The notes beneath the pieces are model-generated. The model saw nothing but the letters and a program-made list of their open reading frames with translations, was not told the DNA's origin and searched no databases. The position numbers were made by a program, and so were the translations under genes. 64,000 nt of DNA. Source: Trichoplax adhaerens. Its lineage: Eukaryota; Placozoa; Uniplacotomia; Trichoplacea; Trichoplacidae. The DNA is taken from positions 496,001-560,000 of the forward strand of contig NW_002060967.1 of assembly GCF_000150275.1 (NCBI RefSeq). The letters run 5' to 3'. The first letter of the stretch is position 1. Each line of letters begins with the position of its first letter. Shown one piece after another: positions 13,901 to 27,114 of this stretch.

Positions 13901-16900
13901 CATCATTTTAGGAGTAACGTGAGCTCCAACGCCTACAAATCATAAAATTGATGATTCATTCAAGATATTCGGTTATACCAACAAGGAACGTGGCTAACAG
14001 TAAAGTTGAGACTAGAGTTACACTTAGATTCCATTACTTACTGATAACACTAGAACAAGTACCGCCAGGAGATCCGACAGTTGACATTGCTGGCCCATTA
14101 TTACCAGCGCTTGAAACCATGATAATGTCATGTTCATCGACAAATTCATTACATAGCTCCATAATGCGTCTATATGCCAACAGATAACAGTTCTTGAGTT
14201 TATGCTTTGATGAATGTAGAGTACTACAACATTTATGAGATGCCTTTAGAGTATTTGCTTATTTCAATAGCATTAGTATACAGTATCTTCTGATATACAT
14301 TATTGATGATAGTTTTAAAAATTGTAAATGAACCATGCACATTCCTTTACCATGATATCGTGACATAGTGATGGATAACAGAGCATTATCAACCTTTTAG
14401 AGAATCTACGCATAACTGCATGCTTTACAAAGTCTCCAGCATGAAGATACTGCTTTAGCAGTTATAAGAAAAAAGCTTGACTTCAATCGAAGCAATAGTA
14501 AGAAGTTCTTACACTTCGCATGGGAATACTTATGGATGAGTTACGTGTTATTAGGGGAGTTTAGACTGTTCCACAGTTATTTAGCGGATAGAAATATTGT
14601 AACACTGAAATATTTCTAACAGCTAATCTTGTATAGAGTACTTAAGGTGCCGGCAATCAGAATATAAAATTAATCGATTTATGGCTATCCTTAATTCAGT
14701 AACGAGTAAGAAAATCTATTATACCCCTCATTTGGCTTTTGGCATGCTTCTCCATAGCTCATATTAATTAGGTCACAGCCATAGTTCTTACTTGCAATAA
14801 GCTATTTAATATAATATTTGGATGTAAGATTGCAACGAGGCCTATTCATGATTTGCATAAATGATGAGCATATTTAAGGCAATTTAATGAGGTAAAAGGT
14901 ACATACCCCGCGAACAATACCAGGTCCCGTTTCCATGGAATCTAATCTGGTGTCTCCAATTTTAACGGATAGGATCTGGTGACAGAATAGGAGTTGCTAT
15001 ACTAAGATTTTCATTAACATTTCATTGTACTTAACGTTGGTAAAAGATATACTCCTATTTATTCGAGAATTTAGCAGGATAATTTATAACGATACTAGGA
15101 ACAGAATAGACTGACGAATGTATTACTTGAGCACCAGGAGCAATTCCATTCTTTTCTGGTGTGCTTTCGAAATAGCCCGAAGTTATACAAGCTACATGAG
15201 TGCCATGTGATCCTAGAAGTATTATGCCATAAATGCAAAACTTTAATGTAAGCATGTACATGATTAATTTAGAAATTAAGGCCTTTGATAGTCTTGTAAA
15301 TCCATACACTGGAGTATCATTTATAATCTTAACAAGGTATAAATATGACATCAACTTGTACATGTTTGCAAGATAAATAGTTTCTGTTTACAAACGTCAT
15401 GTTTCTGTCTAGTAATGTAAGACATTTTTATGTGAGTTAAGTATGTAGATATGCTAACCTGCATTGGTTACTATCGATAATCGGTTTCCATCATCATATA
15501 CTGATATGGTATAATTTAATAAATCTGTAAGCAAAGAGAACAAAGGATGAGTATTTTTATTTGCTGTGAGCAACGAACTAGAAAGAAAGCTTTAAAAATA
15601 CTATTTCACAGATTTCTAATATGCGTATGGTTTGCTTAAAGTACTAATAAACTAACGATATTAAAGATAACGTAATACCGTTCTATTTGGAGCCATAGCA
15701 TGTATCACTACATTATATGTTTTATGCTTGATATTGCGGTAAGTAATGTGCAGAATAATATCTTGTTATAGTCCTATAATGTAATAAATTTTTTACCATC
15801 TTCGCCAAATGTTCCATATACGGGTTGTAGTCGAAATTCGGGCAAAACTGTACATTTGGATAGATTGCCAGTTTCTGTTGTGTCGATGACAGCTCTAGAA
15901 AATGGTGTAAAAATTTTAGTACGAATAAATCTCATTGCAAGTATGTTATAGCGGTATCTACATCATAAAATCAATAGCAAGGGTGTTTAAATTATTTATT
16001 TGCAATACATAAATCCAGAGTATCCTATGGATTGATACTGTGTTCTAGTTGTGTTTGCATGGTAAAATGGCTGAAAATCATTAATGATTAGCAGGGTCTC
16101 TAAAGTATTTATTGCCGATGTAATATACAGTATGTATTCAAAGTATATTTCACAAAATGGAAAGTCAGTGATATATAGCAGATCTGCAATAGGATCTCTT
16201 AAGTATTATTCCTAGGTTATAATAAATGAATTTAGAATATCCTATTGCTGATACTACGTTACAACTACTAACATGATAAAAAGGTTGAAAAAAGTCATTA
16301 ATCTATAGTAAGGTCTCTAACATATTTATATAAAATCATCCATAAATTTAAAGTATATCTCATTACCGATAGTACATGATAACTGCATTTATATGGTAAA
16401 ATAGCTATAACATATCCTTGATCAACAGCCAGTCTATACTGCATAGTAGATTATATATCCATTACTATACCATATTGATTCCTAATTCTAACTACCTCCA
16501 AACCGAACCATTATGGAAGACAACGCAATCAAAAATTGGTAGAGATTCATCGCCAATTTTATCTAAATTTTTTAATTGTTCAGTTCGCTGTTGTAATTCT
16601 TCACGCATAAGCTCATCTAGAAACGTCTAAAAATTATAAGAAGATGATATCAGACTTAAAAAATAAAAGGACGGAGCTGAACCTAGAATAGTCAATTTAT
16701 GCTTAAATTTTCGTATCGACCTGCTTTTGCCCTTTACTTTCAGACTGTTGGAGCTCTCTTATTGCATCAGCAGTACATTTGGAATGGCTAGGTGCCCATT
16801 TTTTCTTGCGATATTCTTTCTGTTTAATAATTATAGGCGTATACAGTATTATAAATTAGAAACTCCAAGGTATTTCTACTCCATATATTATAGAAAGAGT

Positions 16901-18293
16901 AGTAGGCTCGACGAAAGTAGGGCGCTGACGATCGATTCAATTCATTAATGAGATATGCTATTGCTATGTTAATCTAATACCGCTAAAATAGAAATTTATA
17001 TACAGTCACAGTTGGATGCCAATCTGCCGGTATTCAAACCGTTTTACCATTTTTAATATAGACTTCCATTAATTTGTAACAAATGCATAATGCTCAATAA
17101 TCCATTCTTCTAGCATAAGAATGACTATGACATAACATTTAATAGTATTAGGAAGATCAATGTCAATGGCTAATTGAAATTTTGTGAATCTGTCCATTCA
17201 TGCCTTTCCTAACATTGTCAAGTGGGCCGGGATAGAACTGGAATAGAAAGTATCCTATAAATTCATTTTACCTTGAGTCGATCGCAAAGTGGAGATGGGA
17301 ATAATTCTGTTGCATGCTTGATACCAAGGTGAAATTTACCGGTTGGATTTTCCCATTCGGCTGGAATCTACAGCATATTTCCACGGTATCCATAAATCAT
17401 AGTGATGGTGGATCAATTTTAAGTTGTCATAGGTCCACAGTAGAGCAGAAACAAATAAGGGTAGCAGAAGTAGTCGTTTTATTTTAGTACAGTCATCAGA
17501 GAAGGAAAATGATTACAACTACGGATTGTTGTTACAACATAGTGTAATCTGTATGAATTGATTGACCCCATGGAATGGTAGTCAGTCGGATTACCTGTAA
17601 TTTTCGTCCTGTTAATCCAGTTACGCAGCCATCATCGTCGATTGAAGAAACTGTTGAAGTATCGACATCACCGCTTCCAGTGCAATCAATACAATCGATA
17701 ATTTTACGTCGGCCATCACTAGTCATCTACAGTATGAGGGAAAAATGGAATCCATAGACGATTAACCAAGAGATTGAGCAGTTATTATGATGAATAAGTT
17801 TTACATCGAGTAGCATGAAGCAAGAAAAGAGTAAGAAATGAAGAAATGCCCTAAAGCTCATCCTGTACTCTAGGCATCATGAAACCTACTATAGGGCTGA
17901 AATAGGACTACAAATCAACGATTGATCGCTCTACCATACGACCTATGCGCTAATCCTAACAACTCATTTCCTTTCTAGTAGAGCAAATCAATACCACAGT
18001 ACATGCACTAGAATGATAAACTGACTACAGCAAAGGGAACATGTGCTGCAACCTCGATCAAGCTTGCAAGCGTCTCTCCAGCACGTGAGGACAACGATTG
18101 ACAAGAAATGCTTTGCAAATGTTTATCTGTTTACCTGTAAACCATCCGCTCCAGGATCAACACCGGTATCAAAGATAGCAATGATCGTACCTCGACCATC
18201 ATAGTCAGGATATTGGCGTAGAAATCGATCCGCTGCAGTTTCTTGCTTTGGCAATAAGTCTTGAAGAGGAAATTGGCTGCTAGGAGACGCCAT
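7982..18293 (-). CDS. TPP2: Tripeptidyl-peptidase II (giant cytosolic subtilisin-like protease)
   Basis: Cytosolic serine exopeptidase that removes tripeptides from peptides released by the proteasome; family S8, assembling into very large complexes. I reconstructed 41 exons with consistent phase, giving 3735 nt or 1244 aa (human 1249): 18135-18293, 17595-17726, 17272-17367, 16721-16819, 16496-16626, 15797-15894, 15459-15524, 15127-15212, 14907-14975, 14725-14801, 14042-14169, 13833-13932, 13497-13630, 13362-13413, 13199-13239, 13056-13093, 12872-12937, 12691-12805, 12498-12623, 12350-12411, 12167-12243, 11960-12060, 11715-11869, 11522-11638, 11322-11422, 11128-11224, 10858-10995, 10738-10782, 10431-10633, 10160-10229, 10011-10073, 9874-9929, 9650-9761, 9489-9548, 9372-9402, 9181-9266, 9052-9088, 8946-8981, 8635-8696, 8422-8544, 7982-8071. 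Catalytic residues are visible: Asp42 (FDTGVDPG), His263 (SHGTHVA), oxyanion Asn361 (SSAGNNGP), Ser448 (NGTSMSSP). The long Asp-His insert and the C-terminal helical region (ending YPKNYTLF) are present. The start has G at -3 and +4 and aligns with human; the frame is open upstream to an ATG at 18618-18620. Confidence 0.96.
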
Positions 18294-20065
18294 TGCTTCC
18301 CTTACAGGATAAGAGCCTTCTTTAGTAGACGGGCGGTTGTCTGGACGGACACCTGCTCTATTGTCCCATCTGGGCGGTTGCAAAGATGATGTATGGGCAG
18401 CAGGGTGCTGGTAACGCACCAGGGGTGTCATTAATTTTGCTTGTAGGCATTTCCACTCGCTGTAACTTATTATGGAGTATACTTCCCGCTTAGAACGGAT
18501 ATATGCCGTGATTTTGTGGTAATTACAACAAGGGATTGGGATACACGGAATGTTATGTTTGTATCGGTCATGATCGACCATATATCCTCCTATCCAGTTC
18601 CTTATGATAGTTAACAACAAAACGAATGTCAGCTAAGTTACGCTTGTACCAAGGCAACCGGATAGTGTACACTGTACATCTACAGTGCACAAGGAGAACA
18701 ACATGGACCGATTTGACAGTACCTCGTCTTCCATGATTGAGAAAGTCATGGGGGTGATTTATTATAGAACAGCTTGTATAGATTCAGCAAAACCTTTTCT
18801 ATGATGGAGAAACTTACCGAGGTGTTTTATTTGCTTCTCTTTTACCTCTTGGCCAATCTTCTTTAGCCATGGAGCAAAATTGATGTCACTCCAACAACAT
18901 TGGCTCAGGCAACATATTCTAGCGAAACAAAACGAATGTCACTTATGCGATATTATGACTTTTAATTCAAGTATAGACATTTTTTATTCTATATATTCAT
19001 ACTGTGCACTGCACAGTATAGCGCAGTCACGAATCACTGCAGAGTAGCTAAAGCTTCTTACCTCAATAATGTGTTGTCCTGCACAGTGTACAGTCGAGAC
19101 CTGAATGTCTGCTGTGCAGAAAGATAGATACAAATCAGAGCTCGCAATGGATTGAGCTTGCAAGCCCCAAATTTACTCTATTTATTATTTTTTTATTTGG
19201 TCCAACCACTCCAACGACAGTCTTCTCTGCACCATAGACTACTAATTCATAATTAATATTTTTTTAATTATAATTTGTTAATGATAATTAGTAGTCTATG
19301 TCTGCACAGACTCTGGAATAATAATGGTTGTCACCTTTACCTTGATGGCTAAGATAGCATGGGTGACACTCTTTTTACGGAAGCATTTTATTATCCTATA
19401 GTATGGTATGGTTGTCTTGTTGTACTAAACAAAACTAATGTCACCTGTGTCAGGTTCTTCCTGCAGTATAGGTGATATATTACTGTTTCTTTTATTGACA
19501 GTATTTTCGTTTGCACGAATTTTAAAAATTCTACTAGTCCTTGACAATAGTAGAGAAGAGAGAAATGAGATGATGACAGATTTGTAATCGATTGAGAGCG
19601 TGGAATGAATATGGAAAACAGAGCTTGCAAAATTTATTTATTTATTGGCTGTATAGCAGCTACGGTCTGTACGTCTGCACCGTCCATGCTTCCTCATCAA
19701 CCATGGCAATCTAGAGCAATAGTGCAAAATTTTTTAAGGGTTTTGTATGCGATCCGAGGTATGGTCTTGTACAATGTAGTCAGATCTGCATCGGAAATAG
19801 TAGTGGGATGACGTCATCAGTGGTAGTCCGTGACTATCTATAGATTCTAGAGGGTACTGTATCATACATAGCTAAGGGATGGATAATTAATTATCAGTGT
19901 ATCGGCGGAACTTTCACACCGGTCCAATTCCAGTTCCGGTTCGGACCGGTACAGCCTGGAGGTTACAGACTTACAGACACTGGCACGCCCGCTGATATTT
20001 CCAGCACGTGACCTGACGGTAGTACGGACTGCCCCTCGGACGACCATCGCCCATCCTCTTCGTCC
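18294..20065. promoter_or_regulatory. Shared 5' region between divergent TPP2 and TMEM164
   Basis: Head-to-head interval of about 1.8 kb. 18294-18620 is open in frame with TPP2 exon 1 and is probably 5' UTR. Palindromic GTAC-type runs lie at 18665-18690 (tgtacactgtac..., then acagtgcac), at 19000-19018 (tactgtgcactgcacagta, a palindrome around a single central base) and near 19080-19095. The 19.88-20.06 kb part is distinctly GC-richer with CpGs (ccggtccaattcc, ggttcggaccggt), as expected for a promoter just upstream of the TMEM164 start. No TATA box is evident. Confidence 0.5.
19233..19300. repeat. Perfect 15-bp inverted repeat around an AT-rich loop
   Basis: Left arm catagactactaatt (19233-19247) is the exact reverse complement of the right arm aattagtagtctatg (19286-19300). 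The 38-nt loop is almost pure A/T. 'ctgcac' lies near both outer flanks. It could be a hairpin-forming remnant of a small non-autonomous element (MITE-like). No target-site duplication was identified. Confidence 0.7.
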
Positions 20066-23000
20066 ATGGCTATCATGGAGGCCATCGCAGAGTGGTTTCG
20101 TGAAGCTTTCGTCTCTGGTGTTGATTTTACCATAGAAGGCAATGGAGGGCCTGATTGTGTTAATTTAATGAGTATGCAACGTCGAATTATCGAGACGATA
20201 GCTTTTGTTGTTGTTTGCTCGTGGCTATGGCAGTATGGATATCGACGTTTCGATCTCTACCGTACACCACTACCTAAATCTCGTTTTGGAACTTCCGATC
20301 CATTTGGCAAGAGGTTGCTATTAGTTACTCTCTGTGTAGTCTTTGGCATGGAATTAGGCTTTAAATTTGCTACTCGACAAGTTATTTTCATCGTGAATCC
20401 ATGCCATGTTTTTACGACTATGCAGGTAAGATTGATGATGATAATCTTGTCCATCTTCCGCATCAAAATGGATACATTGGATCAAGTCGTACTTTGTACT
20501 GAGGGCAACGTCGCCATCGTTGCTACCTTGACCGATTTTGCGATAGTTTGCTTTCCATTTTTATGGATATCGGCTGAAATAATCGCTATCGATATCATAG
20601 CATGGATAGCTCTAAACAGTGATTAAATAGTGCATCAAGATTGTTTTGCAATTTATCTGCACTATCATTGCGTTGATTGTGTGGTAGGTTAGCTAGGCTG
20701 CTGAGTTGAAACTTACTTGAGCTGCAAAAGCATTTCATCGAGTGATTTTCAATCGTTATTTTCCATCGAATTTTTAGCTTATCCATCCGATAGTAAAGTT
20801 AGAAATACTGTGGCGATTAGCGATGCAATTACATGAAAGTCATGGGTAGATGATGGATGAAATAAGGTCATGATGATTTGGAATATTCTTACCTGTTATA
20901 CTCTACTCTCGTCTAGATCATGCAGATACTGAGCTAATAGAATTTTGTGTACCTAGCTAGCTATTGCGATCATGTAGAAGTTACGGAGTATTATAATTAG
21001 CTAAGAACTGCAAATAGCCATGAAATAATTTTTTTCAATCACTACAAGGACTATACGAGTGTAGCATGAATAGTTGCTGAGCATTTTCTAATCTTGCATG
21101 CTAAGGATGGATGAATTTGTTAAGTGCAATCACCTTCACCTACACTGCTTGCACCCTTGGCCATTTGTAATTGCATAGATTAGCAGTCAATGACCAGCCA
21201 GAGAGATAAACCTTTCTAGTCATCATTATGTCAACATGTTAGTGTTAGTTTAGGGGATGAAATACCTTTTGCAGCTCCATTTTTATCCTTACCTGATATT
21301 TGAGGTAGATTCATTATAAGGTACAATCCACTAAGTTATTGATTATAATAAGGTGAATACTGCAGATATTATGTTGGTAAATAGACTACAGTGTTTACTG
21401 ACTACGAATTAAGCAGATGATCATGATCAAATAACTGTATTTTCAGTCATGCAAACTGAAATGCATAATTGTATCCATTACTGTAGTAGAATACAATCCT
21501 ATGCTGCAAAATCCTCCATAGGCAGATGATAGCAATAAACTCTAGGTTATCTATCTGATTAGCATGAAATGACATACGATTATAGCTTGAAGAATTGTTG
21601 TTATCCTCCATGGATCGGAAGAAGTGCAGTAATCAGATTCATTATTTATTTATGCAGACGAATATAAGGACAAATTCCATAGCTATAAATGATTATGTTG
21701 TAAACATCAGTCTGAAAATCTAGAATGCTATACGAGTGCATAAACCATCAGTGAATAATACACATTTAATACCGTACGATTATTATTCATTAAGTATATC
21801 GTCAATATTTCAAATCAGAAAATATCACTTGTGATTCGTTGTTGGGATGATATCAAGTTAATGAAAGTGTCTGATATTTATTTTATGACTCCATAGATCA
21901 TTTTTATGATAGCCAAGCCAAGCCGAAGGGTTACATTTTGGTTCAGGTACATTGGAATTGAAATTCTAGCTCAATTATTTATTAATTAGTAACTGTCAAT
22001 AAAACAGTCAAGAAAAGATAGGTGGATTAGCTTAGCGTAGAATACGAACCTATCTGATCATAAAATTGAACTTCAATCTACTTGGCTAGGCTTCATATCC
22101 ATATGCTTTATGGAGCTTTTCTAGCGGTTGCTTTTCCAGTAGTAAACACTCGCTTTGTAAGTATATCCCAGTGATTGTTAACTGTAAAAATAGCTGACCA
22201 ATTATACTAAAATAGAGTGCCATTTTGGCCTATTAATAAATTAATTAGGACTTGCTTTCGCCCATGGCTAGTTTTGATCTTGTCATTTTCGTATAAGAAT
22301 TGTACGCTGTAATCTCCTTAAATCAGATCGCGATGAAATTCAAGTTTTAAAGTTCTAAAATCAACTGAAAATGAATCTAATCATTCTGTTTTCTGATTAT
22401 ATTTCTGAAACACTTTTAGCTTCATATGGAAGTGATAACGTATTGGATACAGCATATCTTAATCTTATTCATTGTTCCGGCCTATTTGATTTCACTAGGA
22501 GGTAAATAAAGCGAAATTAAGCAAATTTGCTTTCCATTCTTATCTTTATAGAGTTAGAATAGAAGAGGTTCTCCGTATTTCGAGTAAATCATTCCTTGAT
22601 CATGGTCCTTTGAGTCTTAATTTTACATAAGTGCTAAATGATGCCTCTGAAATGCTTCCTTTTAACATTACTCACACTATAAAATTTCCAATAGTGCTCC
22701 TTTATTATGCAATCAGATTGTCGTATCAGTATCTACAGTAGACTTCTAATGCTGACTAAAGGGGATTAATATTCCTTACTTGCGAATCATAATGGCAAAT
22801 TGTTATTATCTGGCATTGCTTAACAGGTGTATCAACTGTTTATCGTGAAAGATATCAGTTATACAGCAGTATCTTGACTATTCTTGCTATATTATATAAC
22901 GCTTCGTTTAGACGCTTCTGTACAGTTACAATGACGTAAGTTCATGATGCTATTGGATTGCTATACTAGTATCTGTAGTGAACTCTTGCCATTTCTACTT

Positions 23001-23555
23001 TGAAAAAGATTTACATTCAGTATGTACTCTTATAGAACGTCAAATTAATATAGTTTTATCGACTTTTGATTATCAGGTGTATATAGCGTAGAGAAGTGGA
23101 ATGATTGGAACTATGTAGCAATGGCCGCTGGTATATTCTTACCGTATAATATGATATTTTTGCAATTCTTGGGAGTGGTAAGCGTATAAGTAAATCTATT
23201 GAAAATAGACCAGGTAGTAGAGTATTCATTTATTGACTTTTAAAAAATGGGCATGCAATTTTTTTATGGGTGACACTGCATTAAAATAGGAATAAAATCG
23301 CAATTAGTTGGTGCCGTACTAGTGTGCATAATAGATATACTATAAATTAATTAAAATATTTTGGCTTTCTCAATATAGTACCTTGAAATCAATCTGTGTT
23401 CCATGGTCTGTAATGCTGTTTCCGATCCTTTTGCTGGACCCAATTATAAAATTTACGGCTTGCTTTACATGCCTTTGCTATCTATGTTTTTCGGCAAGCT
23501 AATGACTCTCTTATACTCTGTCTTTGTACCAATTGAGAGGGAAAAGAGCAATTAA
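20066..23555 (+). CDS. TMEM164: TMEM164-type multipass acyltransferase
   Basis: ER-type multipass membrane protein. Family knowledge: human TMEM164 transfers C20 acyl chains to make ether phospholipids and is linked to autophagy and ferroptosis. Exons: 20066-20425, 21897-21946, 22090-22156, 22420-22501, 23077-23177, 23379-23555, giving 837 nt or 278 aa (human 297). Landmarks: GNGGPDC near residues 25-31; a helix at about 43-57; LGFKFATRQVIFIVNPCH with the conserved Cys113 of NPCH; PSRRVTFWFR; HMLYGAFLAVAFPVVNTRF; YWIQHILILFIVPAY; a C-terminal block with INLCSMVCNAVSDPFAGP and GKLMTLLYSVFVP, ending at TAA. The first ATG (20066) has T at -3, while the in-frame ATG at 20075 has A at -3 and G at +4 and may be the real start. 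A second homologous version of exon 5 sits in the preceding intron (separate entry). It is divergent from TPP2. Confidence 0.92.
22827..22924 (+). other. Duplicate, possibly mutually exclusive, copy of TMEM164 exon 5
   Basis: Preceded by acceptor ttaacag and starting in the same phase (G|GT GTA...) as the 23077-23177 exon. It encodes a peptide beginning VSTVYRERYQLYSS. It aligns without gaps over 33 residues to the canonical exon (VYSVEKWNDWNYVA...), with identities at V1, V4, Y12, Y23-N24, F27, F30 and V33 and similar hydrophobicity. It could end at ACA|GTTACA (phase 0, compatible with the last exon, weak donor) or at AC|GTAAGT (22935; strong donor, but out of phase with the last exon). It cannot be included together with the canonical exon without a stop. 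It is either a regulated alternative exon or a decaying duplicate. Confidence 0.6.
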
Positions 23556-26500
23556 AATATAAGTAAGGTCACTGCAATTGTCAGCTCATTAGTTGTTCAA
23601 TAGCTTTGCATCGAACAAATTTAATCCTAGCAAAAAAGATAATCTGATGTCGTCGGCAACTATTCCGTAACATCAGTTTAAATAAAGTGAGAAGATATTT
23701 TCTTGTTTTCATGCTTTAATGTCTTGTGGGTGTAATAATTTACACGCGATGAAATCGCAGCACTGATCCATTTAGCAAATTTTCTTCGGAATTTAGTGCT
23801 ACTAATTTAACAATGACCTTACTAAATGAAATAGGTAGTTAAGAGATTTTGTGATTATGTCAAAACTGTTAGAATGTGCAAATGAAGTTTAGTGATTGTT
23901 CGGAATGTTGAATTTTGCATTGAATAATGAACAAGAAGCTGATTTTGTCAATTTAATAGTCTTGTAAGATTAAAATTAGCAATTATTTGATTTCTGAATT
24001 CGTAGATTGGAATAATGTTGGTATTGGAGATTAAATAGCATAAGGCAACAGGCGATTCTTGCCGTAGTTTCTAAAGTTTATCACTAATATCTTCTACTTT
24101 GTTGGTGTATCATTCAACAATAGGTATATTTGGTGATAAAGAGTTGTTTACTATTTTATAATTACGCTACACTTGTTTTAATTAAATACCTGCGTCATAG
24201 AATTATACATGAAATTTTTGTATATCGATTCAGTTATCATTCCATAGGATAGTGATTTATTTGATAACGCGTGTATTTTCGTTGATGATGTCAATACTTC
24301 ATTTTCAATAATTCCAATTTCGCTATCTAGCTTGCATCATGCGACATGAATTCGTATATGTTAGGGTAGGTGTGGTAGATTGAATTAAAGATACTGTAAC
24401 ATTCACTATATCAGAAAGGCAGGTATTTAGGCTTCATTTTATTTATAAATGCACAGTTCATATTTGTGCTATTTTTATATTAAAGTAAATGTTTAGATGG
24501 AAGATTTGATGGAATCTTATAAGCGGTTGAATGCCTTTAAATAATAAATAGAGATAGATATAACTCTTACAATGAGTGATCGTGTTTACATCGATGTCAT
24601 TTACATAATTATGACTTACATGTAAGATTGGATCGAATCTAGTCATGGGATACATAAGAAGTGAGAGTAAAGAGCAATTACAAATAAATCAGCTCGCTAA
24701 TTGGTATAGGATATTGCATGATACCTTTATAAAATTACAGATAGATACAAAATATGGATAGAGCAGAGTTAAGCAATAGTATTATTGACGCAAGAATTAT
24801 TTATTTGAACATCGAATGATCGATATGGTCATATATTTATTTAGTAGAAATTTAAGATCAGGTAGGAATAAAGTAATATTGAAATGAATATTCCTTTCGA
24901 TGCTAGGTGCATAACGATAATTCTTTCTAAGGTATTCTACTTTTGGCATTTTTGCTATCTGGATGCTTTAGTCCGCTTACTACTTTCGAATCTTAGTGTA
25001 TATGAGTAAAGCCATGCTATTTTATTCGAGCGTAAAAAGATTGATATGGACATAATGTATATGGTCATATGTTTGATTATAGTAGTGATTTAAGATCAGC
25101 CAGCACTAAATTATACATGATTAAAATTGGTATTCCGTTTGATGCTAGAGCCATAACGATAACTTTTTAGTGTATGCTAGCTTTGGTATTTCTGCGATCT
25201 TGAATATGTTACTTTAGCTGTTTACTGCTTTTGAATCATAATGTATATGCAAGTAAAGCCACGCTATTTTATTCAAAGGTAGATTGAGCAGGGACTTTTA
25301 AAAAATTCGATTGATCTAAGTGGCCATATTTTTACTACAGTAGCGATTGTTGTTGAAATGGATGTTTCATTTGATGCTAGATTCATAACGATAATTCCTT
25401 TTAATGCGTGCTACCCTATGTATTTCTAATATTTTGAATATGATAATTTATCTTACTTACTGCTTTCAAATTTTAGTGGAAACGAGTAAAGCCATGCTCA
25501 ATTATTTAAGCGTAGAAAGATATATATATATATATGTATGGCCATAATTTTGATTATAGTAGCGATTTAACATCAGTAGTAATAAATTTATACTGTATTG
25601 AAATTGATCTATTCGATGCTAGAGCCATAACGATAAATATTTTAATGTATGCTAGCTTTGGTACTTCTACTATCTTGAAATATGATATTTTGTCTGTTTA
25701 CTGCTTTTAAATTCTTAATACATGCGGATAAAGCCATACTATTTTATTCAAGCGTAGAATGATTAATATGGTCATTTATTTTATTACACTAGCGATTTGA
25801 GATCAGACAGGAATAAAATAATAACAAGGCGAAACCGACATTCCATTCAATACTAGCCACAGCGATAATTTCTTTTAATGTATGCTATCTTATAGATTTC
25901 TGCTATCTTGAGTATGATATTTTAGTTGACTTACAATTTTAAATGTTCATTTATACGAGCAAGGCTACGCTATTTTATTTAAATATAAAATAATCAACAC
26001 AGCCATTTATTTTCTTACAGTTGTAATTGAAAATCAGGCAGAAATAAAGTAATAACATATAGAAATGGATATTACATTCGATGCTAGAGCCATAACGATA
26101 ATTCTTTTTAATATATGCTACCTTAGTATTTCTACTATCTTGAATATGATACCTAAATCTGCTTACTGCTTTTAAATCTTGGTGTGTACAGGTATAGCTA
26201 TGCTATTTTAGGATTATTCAAGCGTGGAATGATCAGCATAATAGCATTTGTATTATAGTGGAGATTAGAGACTGGATAAGAGTAAAGTATTATTGAAGTT
26301 GATATTGCATTCGATGCTAAAGCCGCGATAGGAACGCTTTTCAACGCATTTCAGTATGATATTATTTACTTGCTTCCTATTGGAGCATGTTGTGAATCAA
26401 AGCATGTTAAATTTTCAAGGAAATAGCTTTTATTCACTTTGACTGGATTTCAAATTGATGACATTGATACTACGAGTACCAGCTCGATATTTATCCGAAG

Positions 26501-27114
26501 AAATAAAACTTTCATTTAACGTAATTAAATCCATTAATAACTAAAGAAGACAAAAAACGAATTGAATAATATAAGAGACACTATTTCAATAGAATAAAAT
26601 TAGTCATCTTCCATTTTATCCTTTCAAAGTTTAAATAAAGCATTTGCAATCTTTTCTCTTACTTCTATTCAACAAGACAGGGAGAAACGTTTACTTTTGT
26701 TAACCAACCTATGACTTGATTTCCTACTCCATTAGATATAATCGTTGTTTTCCGCCATAATTGGGTATTCTATGGTTAGCTCGACGTTTTATTGCTTTTC
26801 AACATGTTTATCTTGTAGAATAGAAATGATATTCGTGATCCATATTGATTTAAATGATAAACAAAAGCAAGTTATAGGAATATACAATCGTTTGAATTGG
26901 ATAGAATTGAATTTTTCTAATTCTATAATCGTCTGTCACTATTGAAAGACAGCATTTTAAGGCTATTATTGATCATCTTAGTTGTGGTATCTTTATAGGC
27001 TAGTCTACTTTATAGTTAAATTAAGTCAACAGCAGTTTTGTAAGATATTCTTTGCTGTATACATCGATTAAGATTTGAATTCAATGTCTTCACGGTAATC
27101 GACACTATATCAAG
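23556..27114. other. Intergenic region between TMEM164 and the GPCR gene
   Basis: No exon chain was found. Most of 24.7-26.4 kb is a tandem satellite (separate entry). The remainder is AT-rich, with the short open frames expected by chance. The 5' UTR and promoter of the GPCR gene must lie in the last kilobase, but no motif stands out. Confidence 0.5.
24899..26420. repeat. Satellite array, seven copies of a ~235-bp unit
   Basis: Anchor 'gatgctagagccataacgata' and variants start at 24899, 25141, 25373, 25615, 25849, 26080 and 26313, so spacing is 231-242 bp. Each unit also carries 'ttctactatcttgaatatgat', 'cttactgcttt(c/t)aaat', 'agtaaagccatgctattttattcaagcgtaga' and 'gatttaagatcag.cag.aataaa'. 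Copies differ by many substitutions, so the array is old. An incomplete unit precedes the first anchor (from about 24700). Not coding; no inverted termini seen. Confidence 0.9.
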
